From Marinagarivorans algicola (GTDB lineage Bacteria > Pseudomonadota > Gammaproteobacteria > Pseudomonadales > Cellvibrionaceae), in NCBI RefSeq assembly GCF_001292705.1, contig NZ_LGAK01000009.1:103969-167968 (forward strand): DNA of 64,000 nucleotides, written 5' to 3'. Below the pieces are notes generated by a model. It was not told the origin of the DNA. It saw nothing but the letters and a program-made list of their open reading frames with translations, and made no database searches. Position numbers and translations under genes: made by a program. This document shows, piece by piece, positions 14,616 to 23,736 of this stretch; position 1 is the stretch's first letter, and each line of letters begins with the position of its first letter.

Positions 14616-15782
14616 TTAGTCCCTTCGGAGTTTTTCGCTGATCGCAATAGGGTTGGGAAAGCAAAAAATCACGATGTAGCTGGAAACAATAAATGTCACA
14701 ATAGCAGCACTTTGAATAATAATCTTTACACGCTCCCCAATAAGATCGTTACTAGAAGCGACTATAGCTAGCAGTAACGAAAACTCGCTGATTTGTCCTA
14801 ATCTAAAGCCAATATCCCAAGCTAGCCCTTTGCGCCCGCTTTTGCGACAGAGTAGTGCGTAAAAGGTAATTGGTTTGGTCGTGAGTACGAATACCGAGAC
14901 GGCGATGATAGGCAGGGCTAGCTCGGGCAGTAAAGCGATATTAAGTTGAGCACCTAATGCAAAAAAGAATAAAATCAAAAAAAAGTCGCGCAATGGTTTA
15001 AGGTTGAGGGCAATAAATTGTGAAATTGGACTGGTCGCGAGTGATATACCAGCAATAAATGCACCTATTTCAGCCGATAAATGTATCATTTGTGCAAGCT
15101 CTGCTAGCCCTAAGCACCAGCCAATGGCAATTAAAAAAATGTATTCATGGAAGCGATCAAAGCGGGCGATAAGTGCTAGCAGTACATATCTAACAAATGA
15201 AAAAGCAGCTATGCCAAGAGCGGGGAGGGCGATAAAGGCGAGACCTAGCTCGTTCACGTTAAATTCACCGGGTGCGCCTCTGGCTAAAATGAGCAGGCAA
15301 ATGATCGCTAGGAAGTCTTGGAATAATAAAAGCCCCACCATGAGCTCGCCTGTTTGCTTGTGATGTAGAACTGTTGTTGGTAGCAACTTGATGCCAATGA
15401 TCGTGCTTGAAAACATCATAGTCATGCCGAGCACTAACGCTTCGGTATGGGTAAAGGTAAATGCAAGGCCTGTTGTGTAGCCAAGGCTGGCAAATAGGAG
15501 TGAGCTAATAATGGCAGTGCTAGAGATTTCTTTAAATACCCGGTGTAACGCACTAGGCTGCATGTCTAGCCCGAGCAAAAACAACAAAAAAACAATCCCA
15601 ATGTGAGAAATCTCACTGACAATATTGATATCAGGGACAATTTTAAGGCCGTAAGGGCCTAGAGCTACGCCTACGGCAATATACGCCACCAGTAGAGGTT
15701 GGCGAGTAAACAGTGCTAGTGATGCAACTATTGCTGAGCCAGTAAAAATAAGAAAAAATGCGTCAAAGAGGTGGCCTGTCAT
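14616..15782 (-). CDS. CPA2-family cation:proton antiporter (KefB-like membrane domain)
   Basis: A 388-residue integral membrane protein with about 11-13 hydrophobic helices covering the whole length. Family features include YIAVGVALGPYGL, VFLLFLLGLDMQP, MMFSSTIIGIKLL, LLLFQDFLAIICLL and SAEIGAFIAGISLA. It corresponds to the transport domain of KefB/KefC-type K+/H+ or Na+/H+ exchangers but ends without the C-terminal TrkA-N (RCK) domain. The ion is therefore not predictable. It is a lone minus-strand gene, separated from the upstream sulfite-reductase operon by an intrinsic terminator. Confidence 0.88.
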   Translation of the reverse strand: MTGHLFDAFFLIFTGSAIVASLALFTRQPLLVAYIAVGVALGPYGLKIVPDINIVSEISHIGIVFLLFLLGLDMQPSALHRVFKEISSTAIISSLLFASLGYTTGLAFTFTHTEALVLGMTMMFSSTIIGIKLLPTTVLHHKQTGELMVGLLLFQDFLAIICLLILARGAPGEFNVNELGLAFIALPALGIAAFSFVRYVLLALIARFDRFHEYIFLIAIGWCLGLAELAQMIHLSAEIGAFIAGISLATSPISQFIALNLKPLRDFFLILFFFALGAQLNIALLPELALPIIAVSVFVLTTKPITFYALLCRKSGRKGLAWDIGFRLGQISEFSLLLAIVASSNDLIGERVKIIIQSAAIVTFIVSSYIVIFCFPNPIAISEKLRRD

Positions 15783-15835
15783 GGTGGGTGGCTTCCTGCG
15801 AATGCACGGGGTGGGCTAGGCTTTCATCATAGGGC

Positions 15836-15865
15836 AAAAAAAGGGGTGCTAATAGCACCCCTTTT
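15836..15865 (-). terminator. Intrinsic terminator of the cysI-DUF934 operon
   Basis: A perfect 12-bp stem AAAAGGGGTGCT/AGCACCCCTTTT with a 3-nt loop. On the minus strand it is followed by a T-run, and it lies just beyond the DUF934 stop codon. Confidence 0.85.
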
Positions 15866-15898
15866 GTTTTCTTGATGTATTTTGAAGACTCAAGGCAA

Positions 15899-16384
15899 TC
15901 ATCGACGCCTAAATAATGGTCTTGGCTCATCGCAAGCGGCTTGATAGCTATCACTGAAATCACCAAGGCTGACTAACATGGAGTCGGTATCTGCATCATC
16001 GGGCACAACAAAGGCATTAAAGCCACAGCGCTTTAGATAAAATAGCTGATCTTGCATAAAGCCGCCCGCGGCTTGTAGTTCACCGCTAAAATCGCAATCC
16101 TCACGTAAAATGTGGGCGAGAGAGAAGCCTCGACCATCCATAAAGGAGCCAAATTCAATAGCGATAGTCTCAAGGTTTTTAAGGGCCTTGGTGAGCTCTT
16201 CTGGTTGGGTGTCTATGGCTAGCCAGACACCCACATTGCGAGAGGGTGTCGGTGCGGCTAGCCAATCGTTCAGCGGAATTAGATATTGGCCGCTATTTAA
16301 ATCGGTCGCACTAACCGCATCGCTATCGCGTAGAATTTGCCAGTGAAAAGCCTCGGTGGTGCCGTTTTTAATTAGCTTTGGCAT
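15899..16384 (-). CDS. DUF934 protein, accessory to sulfite reduction
   Basis: A 161-residue cytoplasmic protein of the DUF934 family, regularly encoded immediately after cysI in Pseudomonas-type gammaproteobacteria and annotated as a probable oxidoreductase involved in sulfite reduction. Conserved segments include GVWL, IAIEFGSFMDGRGFSLAHIL and GGFMQDQLFYLKRCGFNAF. I place the start at the ATG giving MPKLIKNG (16384), because the longer form extends further into cysI. The 17-bp overlap with the end of cysI indicates translational coupling. The precise biochemical role is not established. Confidence 0.9.
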   Translation of the reverse strand: MPKLIKNGTTEAFHWQILRDSDAVSATDLNSGQYLIPLNDWLAAPTPSRNVGVWLAIDTQPEELTKALKNLETIAIEFGSFMDGRGFSLAHILREDCDFSGELQAAGGFMQDQLFYLKRCGFNAFVVPDDADTDSMLVSLGDFSDSYQAACDEPRPLFRRR

Positions 16385-18056
16385 ATACGCGCTCCTTAAA
16401 TGGGGCAAGGCCTAGGCGGTTATAAGCGTCAAGAAAGCTTTCATCACTTTGGCGTTGCTCGAGGTAAACATTAATGATTGTTTTGACTGCGTTGGTGACT
16501 TCGGCACGTGAAAAAGCTGGCCCGAGTACCTTTGCGAGTGCAGCGTTGTTTTTGGCGTTGCCCCCTAGCTGTATTTGATAAAACTCTTCGCCTTTTTTAT
16601 CGACACCTAAAATGCCAATATGACCGACGTGATGATGACCGCAAGCGTTCATGCAGCCTGAGATATTTAAATCTAATGGCCCTAAATCATAAAGATAATC
16701 AAGGTTGTCAAACTCGCGCTGAATTGCCTCGGCCACGGGGATAGATTTTGCATTCGCTAGCGAGCAGAAATCACCTCCTGGGCAGCAAATCATATCGGTG
16801 AGTGTGCCGACATTGGCGGTGGCAAAGCCATGAGTACTAAGTGTTTGCCACAACTCATAGAGTTTGTGTGCAGGCACATCGCCAAGCACCATGTTTTGCA
16901 AGTGTGTTGTGCGCACTTCGCCAAAAGAGTATTCATCGGCTAGGTTAGCAATAGTCTCGAGTTGGCTGTCAGTAATATCGCCTGGGGCGACACCGGTCGG
17001 CTTGAGCGATAAAGTAATGGCGCGGTAACCGGCCATGCGATGCGGGTGTACGTTATGGGCTAACCAATGGGCAAAGGCGGTGTTTTCGCCGCGAAGGCGG
17101 TTGATTTCGGCCATTTCAGCGGTATCGTCAAAGCTTTGGTAGTCTGGCTCAGTAAAAAAGCTTTTTGTGCGTTTAATTTCCTTGTCGGTTAAGCGGGTTG
17201 GGCTGTCTTGCAGTTTTTGCCATGTTTGCTCAACGGCTTCACTAAAGGCCTCTATGCCCATGGCGTTAACTAAAATCTTGATGCGTGCTTTATATTTATT
17301 ATCACGGCGCCCGCGAAGGTTATAAACTCGCAAAATGGCTTCAAGATAGGTGAGTAGGTCGTGCTCTGGTAAAAATTCACGAATGACTTTGCCAATCACT
17401 GGTGTGCGGCCTAGACCCCCGCCAACCATTACAGTGAAGCCAATTTCGCCTTCATTATTGGTGACTAACTGCAAGCCTATATCATGGAATCGAATGGCAG
17501 CTCGATCCTCATCCGAGCCTGATACGGCAATTTTAAATTTGCGGGGTAAGAACGCATACTCTGGATGAAAGGTAGACCACTGGCGAATAATTTCGCAGTA
17601 AGGGCGTGGATCAATGAGCTCGTCAGGCGCAACACCTGCAAAATGATCGGTGGTGGTATTGCGTATGCAATTACCACTTGTTTGCACGGCATGCATTTCA
17701 ACGTCGGCAAGCTCCTCAAGAATATTGGGAACCTCTTCGAGTGCTGGCCAGTTAAATTGAATGTTTTGGCGTGTCGTGACGTGCACGTAACCTTTATCGT
17801 AGTGCCGACTAATATGTGCAAGTTTGCGCAGCTGCCTACTGTTAAGTAGGCCATAAGGTACGGCAATGCGTAGCATCGGCGCAAGGCGCTGTACGTATAA
17901 GCCGTTTTGTAGGCGTATAGGTAAGAATTGTTCGGCGGGCAGCGAGCCCTCTAAGTAGCGCTCTGTTTGGCGGCGAAATTGCGCCACGCGCTGGGCGATC
18001 AGTTGTCGATCATGTTCGTCGTAAACGTACATGGAGATGGTTACCTTTGAGGTCAA
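16368..18056 (-). CDS. cysI: Assimilatory sulfite (nitrite/sulfite) reductase hemoprotein
   Basis: A 562-residue siroheme/[4Fe-4S] reductase that reduces sulfite to sulfide with six electrons. Two ferredoxin-like half-domains and two siroheme domains are present, with VHVTTRQNIQFNW and TSGNCIRNTTTDHFAG in the first half. The cluster ligands appear as CCPGGDFCSLANAKSIP and NISGCMNACGHHHVGHIG (C-x5-C and C-x3-C pattern). This form, paired with DUF934, is the Pseudomonas-type enzyme, which probably takes electrons from ferredoxin or a CysJ-like partner; none is encoded nearby. CysG, which makes its siroheme, is at the other end of the window. Confidence 0.95.
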   Translation of the reverse strand: MTSKVTISMYVYDEHDRQLIAQRVAQFRRQTERYLEGSLPAEQFLPIRLQNGLYVQRLAPMLRIAVPYGLLNSRQLRKLAHISRHYDKGYVHVTTRQNIQFNWPALEEVPNILEELADVEMHAVQTSGNCIRNTTTDHFAGVAPDELIDPRPYCEIIRQWSTFHPEYAFLPRKFKIAVSGSDEDRAAIRFHDIGLQLVTNNEGEIGFTVMVGGGLGRTPVIGKVIREFLPEHDLLTYLEAILRVYNLRGRRDNKYKARIKILVNAMGIEAFSEAVEQTWQKLQDSPTRLTDKEIKRTKSFFTEPDYQSFDDTAEMAEINRLRGENTAFAHWLAHNVHPHRMAGYRAITLSLKPTGVAPGDITDSQLETIANLADEYSFGEVRTTHLQNMVLGDVPAHKLYELWQTLSTHGFATANVGTLTDMICCPGGDFCSLANAKSIPVAEAIQREFDNLDYLYDLGPLDLNISGCMNACGHHHVGHIGILGVDKKGEEFYQIQLGGNAKNNAALAKVLGPAFSRAEVTNAVKTIINVYLEQRQSDESFLDAYNRLGLAPFKERVYAKAN

Positions 18057-18407
18057 TCGATAGAAAATACTTGCGCTGCCGGCTTTTTATTAAGCGGCAC
18101 TTTGTTTGGCTTGCTCAGGTTGCAAAAGCGTAGGGTGTCGTGCAATTAAGCGAAGCGAAGCATACAGCAAAAAAGCGCCCGCCAAAAGCAATGCGCGCGC
18201 GTAGCGTGTTGGTTATTCGTAAAACCGAGGTGAATGTGCAATTGTTTTGGCGATATAATCTTCGATTGCGTCGGTATTTGTATCAATAGTTATGGATTGA
18301 GGGTTTAAGTCTTGCAGCGTGAATATTATAAGTCGAATAGTGCGGGTTAAATACTTGAGTTGGCGGTGATCCGAGTATTATGAGTAAACGCGCTGGCTAT
18401 GCTAGGT
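18057..18407. other. Upstream region of cysI
   Basis: About 350 bp containing the cysI promoter on the minus strand. I see no open frame worth calling and no operator I can identify with confidence, including for CysB. Confidence 0.4.
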
Positions 18408-18570
18408 AAAAAAGACCCGGCGCAAATAAGCGCCGGGCCAGGACCATTAGGAGTGAAACATTAAGGGTAAACCTTAATCAAGCCTCAACAAACTACGCAC
18501 ATTGTTTAAGCTCTACAGTGGCGCATAACACTTGGGGGAATGCGCGCCACCGATACTTATAAGTATCGTT
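18408..18570 (-). ncRNA. Candidate structured small RNA with intrinsic terminator
   Basis: Read on the minus strand, four hairpins follow in ~160 nt: palindrome CGATACTTATAAGTATCG (18568-18551); stem GTGGCGC/GCGCCAC (18550-18518) whose loop exposes CATTCCCCCAAGTG; stem ATTAAGG/CCTTAAT (18478-18460); and a very stable CCCGGCGC/GCGCCGGG terminator (18437-18416) followed by TCTTTTTT. No coding gene ends here except a hypothetical protein 185 bp upstream. Either this is an independent sRNA with a C-rich (ribosome-binding-site-targeting type) loop, or the structured 3' UTR of that gene. Family not recognised. Confidence 0.5.
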
Positions 18571-18754
18571 CAAGTTGTTTAAAGTGCCAGTTGATTCGAA
18601 GTTTTTGTTAAACGTTTTTGCGTTAAGTCTAAAATTTTATGGCGACTATGGCTATATGTTGATTTTTGATGGGCATCGATAAAATGTTGATATGTGTGCT
18701 CGGTGTTGGTGTCAATTGCTCGGATCGGCGAGCTTGCGTACTTAAGTTGTCTTT

Positions 18755-19087
18755 CTAAGTGCTTGGTGCTAAGGCGTTGGTGACTTGCGGTAGTTGAAGT
18801 CGTAAGTTATTGATCGTTGTTGAGCGTATAGACCATGCATCTAACTGCTTGTGCATGTTTTGTAGTTTCAGTTGTACATTACGAGCGCCGGTAGAAATGG
18901 GCTCGTAGGTGAGATAGTGATCTTCGACACTGAGTTTAGCAAGCTCGCGTAGCTCCAGTGCAAAAATACTAATCACATCAAATAATGCATCTTTACGTTC
19001 AATATTAGCGCTTTCCCAGTAGGCATGGTCCAAAGTGGAGAGTAACTCTTCAAATCGATGAATCGCTTCTGCTATGGTCATTTGCAT
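18755..19087 (-). CDS. Hypothetical protein (110 aa)
   Basis: A 110-residue soluble, mostly helical protein with no membrane segment and no recognised domain. Its first half is acidic and amphipathic (AIHRFEELLSTLDHAYW, VISIFALELRELAKLS). A GAGG motif about 9 bp before the ATG could be its ribosome binding site. It stands alone, with the candidate sRNA downstream on the same strand. I do not recognise the family. Confidence 0.6.
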   Translation of the reverse strand: MQMTIAEAIHRFEELLSTLDHAYWESANIERKDALFDVISIFALELRELAKLSVEDHYLTYEPISTGARNVQLKLQNMHKQLDAWSIRSTTINNLRLQLPQVTNALAPST

Positions 19088-19222
19088 ATGAGGTGCCTCG
19101 ATATGTGGGTGAGCTATAGTTAAATGATGAGTCTTGAGTCGCTATTTAGGCGGTATATTGACTTAATTATAGACGTCTTAGGTGATGGTGCCGTTAGCCT
19201 ACCCATATCAAAGCGTTTATAT

Positions 19223-19290
19223 GACAAAAGGGCTTATATGACAAAAGGGCTTATATGACAAAAGGGCTTATATGACAAAAGGGCTTATAT
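19223..19290. repeat. Four exact 17-bp tandem repeats
   Basis: Unit GACAAAAGGGCTTATAT repeated four times without a mismatch, preceded by a partial unit. The last copy contains the TAA stop codon of the glycerate kinase gene, so the array forms the beginning of that gene's 3' untranslated region. Confidence 0.95.
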
Positions 19291-20580
19291 AATCAAAATA
19301 GCTCTAAAATCATTGACGTTAGTGCGGGTAGGTTGAGTCATGATTAAACGATTTAAGCATTCAAAAAAGCTGTAGCCATCGTTGTTGGCAAGATAATCTG
19401 CGCTATTGAGTGCCAATGCTTGCGCCTTGGTGTAATCGCTGGGGCTAAATAGTGCTCCGGCATTATCTTCTGTGCCGTCTATCCCGTCAGTGTCGCCAGC
19501 GAGCGCGTAAATACCGGTTTGTCCTTTGAGCTCGTGAAACAGCGATAATAAGAATTCGGCATTGCGGCCGCCGCGGCCATGCCCTTTGACTGTTACGGTG
19601 GTTTCCCCGCCCGACAAAATAACACAAGGCTTGGGTAGTGGCTGATTGTGCTTGGCAGTGAATTTGGCAATACCAGCAAATACTTTAGCGACCTCACAAG
19701 CTTCGCCCTCAATACTATCGCCCAGCACAAGTGGCGTAATGCCCTGTGCTAGGGCAAACTCAGCAGCGGCATTGAGGGCATCGATGGGGGTAGCAATAAG
19801 CTGATAGCTGGCGCTATGACTCAGAGTTTTTGGGGTTTCGCTATCGGGGTTGTGCAGCCAATTGGCAAGGTTATTGGGCAGCGCGATGGCGTATTTTTTT
19901 ACAATATTCAGCGCTTGTTCGCGGGTACTTGGATCGGCAACGGTTGGGCCAGAGGCGATGATATCGGGACTGTCGTTAGGCACATCGGATATCGCAAACG
20001 TGGTAATTGGACGCGGGCTTGCCCGCAAGGCTAACTGGCCGCCTTTAATGGCTGATAAATGTTTGCGCACGCAGTTTATCTCATCAATGCTTGCACCACA
20101 TTTGAGCAGTGCTTTGTTGATGGCTTGTTTTTGCGCCAAACTAATGCCTGTTGCCGGTAAGCTTAGCAATGATGAGCCACCGCCAGAGAGCAAGCAAAAT
20201 ATGTGTTCATCGGGCGCAGCGGAGTCGATTAAGGCGAGCGTGCGCTCGGCGGCGAGCGTACCTTGAGCGTCGGGTACGGGGTGGGCCGCCTCTATTACTT
20301 CAATATGACGGCAGTGTTCACCGTGCTCGTAGCGGGTGACAACAAGACCGCGAACAGGGCCTTGCCAGTGGGCTTCAAAGGTTTTTGCCATCGCCGCAGC
20401 TCCCTTACCTGCACCTATCACCAAGGCTTTGCCTGTGGTGTCTTTGGGTAAGTAGCGCGGCAGTGTTTGAGCGGGATGGCTGGCGGCAACGGCAAGGCTA
20501 AATAGATCTTTTAAAAAAGCCTCGGCGGTACTGGCAGTTAAGGGCTGGGCTAAGCATGGGACGGCGGTGTTGGCTGGCAT
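19285..20580 (-). CDS. ttuD: Glycerate 2-kinase (GckA/TtuD, MOFRL family)
   Basis: A 431-residue enzyme phosphorylating D-glycerate to 2-phosphoglycerate, cytoplasmic. The N-terminal domain has ALVIGAGKGAAAMA and CLLSGGGSSLLSLP; the middle has INCVRKHLSAIKGGQLA and SDVPNDSPDIIASGPT; the C-terminal MOFRL domain has ILSGGETTVTVKGHGRGGRNAEF and LAGDTDGIDGTEDNAG. Length and motifs are complete. It works in glyoxylate, tartrate or hydroxypyruvate degradation, but no other gene of those routes is adjacent. The ATG has a GGGAG ribosome binding site. The stop codon lies inside a 17-bp tandem repeat array. Confidence 0.93.
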   Translation of the reverse strand: MPANTAVPCLAQPLTASTAEAFLKDLFSLAVAASHPAQTLPRYLPKDTTGKALVIGAGKGAAAMAKTFEAHWQGPVRGLVVTRYEHGEHCRHIEVIEAAHPVPDAQGTLAAERTLALIDSAAPDEHIFCLLSGGGSSLLSLPATGISLAQKQAINKALLKCGASIDEINCVRKHLSAIKGGQLALRASPRPITTFAISDVPNDSPDIIASGPTVADPSTREQALNIVKKYAIALPNNLANWLHNPDSETPKTLSHSASYQLIATPIDALNAAAEFALAQGITPLVLGDSIEGEACEVAKVFAGIAKFTAKHNQPLPKPCVILSGGETTVTVKGHGRGGRNAEFLLSLFHELKGQTGIYALAGDTDGIDGTEDNAGALFSPSDYTKAQALALNSADYLANNDGYSFFECLNRLIMTQPTRTNVNDFRAILII

Positions 20581-20948
20581 AGGAACTCCCTATTTTATCT
20601 GAATGTAAACACGATTGAGTGTTGCGCTTTATCGACCTTTTTTTTGGCGCGGATGTTCTTATCGGTGGCTTCGTATTGAGGCCGTCGCTTGTTGATAGGC
20701 CCAGTTGTTTATCAATATTGGATGTGAATAACGTCATGCGAATAGAGTGCCATAGATCACTAAATACGGTATTTTTTGTCGTTTGCTAAACAGTTCCTTG
20801 TTATAGCGGTTTAGCTTTCATATATTTGGCGCCATCAAATAGCGGCTGCCTGCGTATTGAATGTGTGACAGGCGCTTGTTTTATATTGAAAGACACCACT
20901 CTAAAAATAGTTAACAACTGTGTGATTTCATCACCAAGAGGGCAACAT
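20581..20948. other. Divergent intergenic region, ttuD / di-heme lipoprotein
   Basis: About 370 bp holding both promoters. I cannot assign elements with confidence. A GAGGG ribosome binding site lies just before the lipoprotein ATG. Confidence 0.4.
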
Positions 20949-23618
20949 ATGCTTCATTCTTCATTACAACAGGCTATAGCACGTCACTGGCGTACTGCGC
21001 TTATGGCGACTGCGTCTGTCGGTTTATCGGCTTGTGGCGGCAGTTCGCAGCCAAGCAGCAGTACGACGCCAGTTTCTAGCGTTGACGCTTCAAGTTCTAT
21101 CGTTTCGTCTGTAAGCTCCGTTGCCCCCTCTTCAAGCTCGGTGGCGCAATCGTCATCAAGTGTTGTTGTCTCGAGCTCCGAAGCCCCAAGCAGCTCAAGT
21201 GTTGTCGAGAGCTCTTCATCGGTCGTTAGCTCGTCTAGCATGGCGCCTCCGGCGACTGACTTACCGTATACCATCACTAAAATTGGTTGTAATGACCCCG
21301 ATGATTACACCGGCCGTGCCGCAATATTGTTTGATGGCAGCGGTGCATTTAATGGTCAGTTTTTTAACAAAGAATTCAACTCAGCTGCTTACGCGAATTT
21401 AGCACGCCAAGGCGCGAACGATTACAGCTTGCAGCGCAACGGCGTTAACGACCCATCGTGTGATAACCGTAAAGTCCACGAAGGCACCTGGCTTAAAAAG
21501 TTAGTCGATACCGATGGTCAGCACTCCAATGGGTTTTCAACTCAGAGTGTTAGCGGCAAAATGGGTGATATCGATAGCGTTGTGCTTGAATTGCGCATTA
21601 ATAGTGATTTGACCGATGTGCCGACTCAAGCTGATTTACTGAGCCAGTTTGAGTCAACCATTGGCGCTGATGGCGTAGCAAAAGTAGATAACGGCAAAAT
21701 TAACTTTGCCATTACGCTAGGCGACCCAGATGCGAATAACAACAGCGTACGTGGCGAAGTGTTTATTGAGTTAGACCAAGATGTGTATGCTGACCAATGG
21801 GTGCGTATTAGTATCCCTAAAAATGGCTTTTACTTTTGGAGTGGCGCCAACTGGGAAAAAACAGCCGTTAGCCAGAGCAATGCCGATAACGCGAACTTCG
21901 GTCGCTTACACCTAAACCCAGAAACCTTAGGTAATGGCTCACCAGAAACCCACGGTTATGTAGTACGTAATGCCTATGGTTATAACGAATGGACAACTTT
22001 AGCAGACAAGCCTGAAGAAGACTTTAAAGAGATGAATATCTCTATTCGTACATTTGAGGTGCGTTATGAGCCTACGTCAGTCGACGGTGGCGGTACGCCT
22101 TCATCTGCACCTATGTCTTCAAGCTCTGCACCCGCTTCGAGTTCTGTTGCCATGAGCTCATCCAGTGCGCCAGCCGGTGTTTCTGAGCAAGAGCGTGCCG
22201 CGCGTGTTGCGGCTGGTAAGGCGCTGTATGAGGCCAGTACTTGTAGTGGTTGCCATGGTGCTGATGGTACCGGAGGGCCCTTTGGACCTATCGTTGTTGG
22301 TATTACAGCAGGTGGTAATAGTTGTGATTTGTGTAATAACGATGATTACGATGGCATCAAAAAAATTATTGAAGAGGGTAAAGGCCCTATGCCAGCGTGT
22401 ACGCCAGCAGGCGATTGTGCCGCGCAATTGGCTGATTATGTGTGGAATGAGTTAAACGGTAAAGATCTTCCTGTTGTCAACGGTGGTACTCCACCGCCTG
22501 CGTCAAGCTCTGCGCCTATGAGCTCATCGAGCGCACCAGCAGAACCCGAAGGTGTTTCTGAGCAAGAGCGCGCCGAGCGTGTTGCGGCCGGTAAGGCGCT
22601 GTATGAGGCCAGTACTTGTAGTGGCTGTCATGGTGCTGATGGTACCGGAGGGCCTTTTGGACCTATCGTTGCTGATATTACAGCAGGTGGTAATAGTTGC
22701 GATTTGTGTAACAACGATGATTACGATGGCATCAAAAAAATTATCGAAGAGGGTAAAGGCCCTATGCCAGCGTGTACGCCAGCAGGCGATTGTGCCGCGC
22801 AAATAGCTGATTATGTGTGGAATGAGTTAAACGGTAAAGATCTTCCTGTAGTGGGTGGCAGCAGTACACCGCCTGCAACGGGTAACGGTAACTTGATTAT
22901 TAATGATGACTTTGAAGGTCAAGATAATAATTCAGTACCCGCTGGTTGGAAAACATTTCTACAATACCAAATTGATATGCAAAATAATAACTCTAGCAAC
23001 ACGACTTTTGCCTTAATCGATTCAAGTAAGGCGCATTCTGGTTCTAATTCGGTCAGAATTAAAACCGGTGGTCAGTCGATTCAGCCATCGTTTATTTTCC
23101 AGGATTTACCCGATGGCAAAGATGCCTATTACACACGCTTTTGGATGAATATTCCGGTTGAATTAGGCGGTGGTGTTAAAGGTGCTGATGGTAACCATGT
23201 ACACTTCATGTCTTACTCTACTGAAATGAGTGGCTCAAATAAAGAAGAGCTGCGCTTTGGTACTGTGCAAGATGCTATTCTTGGCGCCTTCTTACCCGTG
23301 AGTATTGATGCCGGTACAGAAAAGGTCGTACCTACTGAAACAATCCCTGCCAACCAATGGGTTTGTTTAGAGTTTGCTGTTGTTAAAGGCAATGCGATTG
23401 ATAAAGTGTATGCTTGGATGGATGATCAACTCCTTTTTGAAGCGACTAAAGCGGCCGATTGGGCGCGAGACCCCGGTAAGTTCTTTAGTGGCAGCATGAG
23501 TGGAGTGAATAATCACGTCACACTGGGCTGGAGAGCGTTTGGTGATAATAAAGGTGTCGAAAATATTTGGTTTGACGATATCGCGGTATCGACGGAAGGC
23601 CGCATTGGTTGTAATTAA
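20949..23618 (+). CDS. Modular secreted lipoprotein with two cytochrome c domains and poly-Ser linkers
   Basis: About 889 residues from the ATG at 20949. This start gives a clean lipoprotein signal (lipobox LSAC, Cys29) after a GAGGG ribosome binding site. Modules: Ser-rich linker (30-105); unknown beta-rich module (about 107-375); linker; cytochrome c domain with CSGCH (432-436); linker; near-identical cytochrome c domain with CSGCH (557-561); C-terminal jelly-roll-like module (about 650-889). Each heme domain also has CDLC and CTPAGDC cysteines. Poly-Ser linked, heme-bearing surface lipoproteins occur in Cellvibrio/Saccharophagus and are proposed electron-transfer partners of oxidative polysaccharide enzymes. 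That role is inference here. Confidence 0.85.
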   Translation: MLHSSLQQAIARHWRTALMATASVGLSACGGSSQPSSSTTPVSSVDASSSIVSSVSSVAPSSSSVAQSSSSVVVSSSEAPSSSSVVESSSSVVSSSSMAPPATDLPYTITKIGCNDPDDYTGRAAILFDGSGAFNGQFFNKEFNSAAYANLARQGANDYSLQRNGVNDPSCDNRKVHEGTWLKKLVDTDGQHSNGFSTQSVSGKMGDIDSVVLELRINSDLTDVPTQADLLSQFESTIGADGVAKVDNGKINFAITLGDPDANNNSVRGEVFIELDQDVYADQWVRISIPKNGFYFWSGANWEKTAVSQSNADNANFGRLHLNPETLGNGSPETHGYVVRNAYGYNEWTTLADKPEEDFKEMNISIRTFEVRYEPTSVDGGGTPSSAPMSSSSAPASSSVAMSSSSAPAGVSEQERAARVAAGKALYEASTCSGCHGADGTGGPFGPIVVGITAGGNSCDLCNNDDYDGIKKIIEEGKGPMPACTPAGDCAAQLADYVWNELNGKDLPVVNGGTPPPASSSAPMSSSSAPAEPEGVSEQERAERVAAGKALYEASTCSGCHGADGTGGPFGPIVADITAGGNSCDLCNNDDYDGIKKIIEEGKGPMPACTPAGDCAAQIADYVWNELNGKDLPVVGGSSTPPATGNGNLIINDDFEGQDNNSVPAGWKTFLQYQIDMQNNNSSNTTFALIDSSKAHSGSNSVRIKTGGQSIQPSFIFQDLPDGKDAYYTRFWMNIPVELGGGVKGADGNHVHFMSYSTEMSGSNKEELRFGTVQDAILGAFLPVSIDAGTEKVVPTETIPANQWVCLEFAVVKGNAIDKVYAWMDDQLLFEATKAADWARDPGKFFSGSMSGVNNHVTLGWRAFGDNKGVENIWFDDIAVSTEGRIGCN
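22176..22849. repeat. Intragenic duplication of the cytochrome c module
   Basis: Two ~300-bp segments (22176-22474 and 22551-22849) are nearly identical in nucleotide sequence with an offset of exactly 375 bp, in frame. The few differences are mainly at single bases. This indicates recent duplication or ongoing gene conversion of the heme module. Confidence 0.9.
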
Positions 23619-23636
23619 CCCCTGAGCCACCTATTG

Positions 23637-23671
23637 AAAAACCCGAGCCATGATTAGCTCGGGTTTTTTTT
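23637..23671 (+). terminator. Intrinsic terminator of the lipoprotein gene
   Basis: Stem AAAAACCCGAGC (23637-23648) with GCTCGGGTTTTT (23657-23668), loop CATGATTA, followed by further T residues. Confidence 0.9.
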
Positions 23672-23736
23672 GCGTTAAATTCAGCGGTTTACCCTGTCTA
23701 TGGCATAATATCCCTTTTATTGATGTGGAAAATCCA

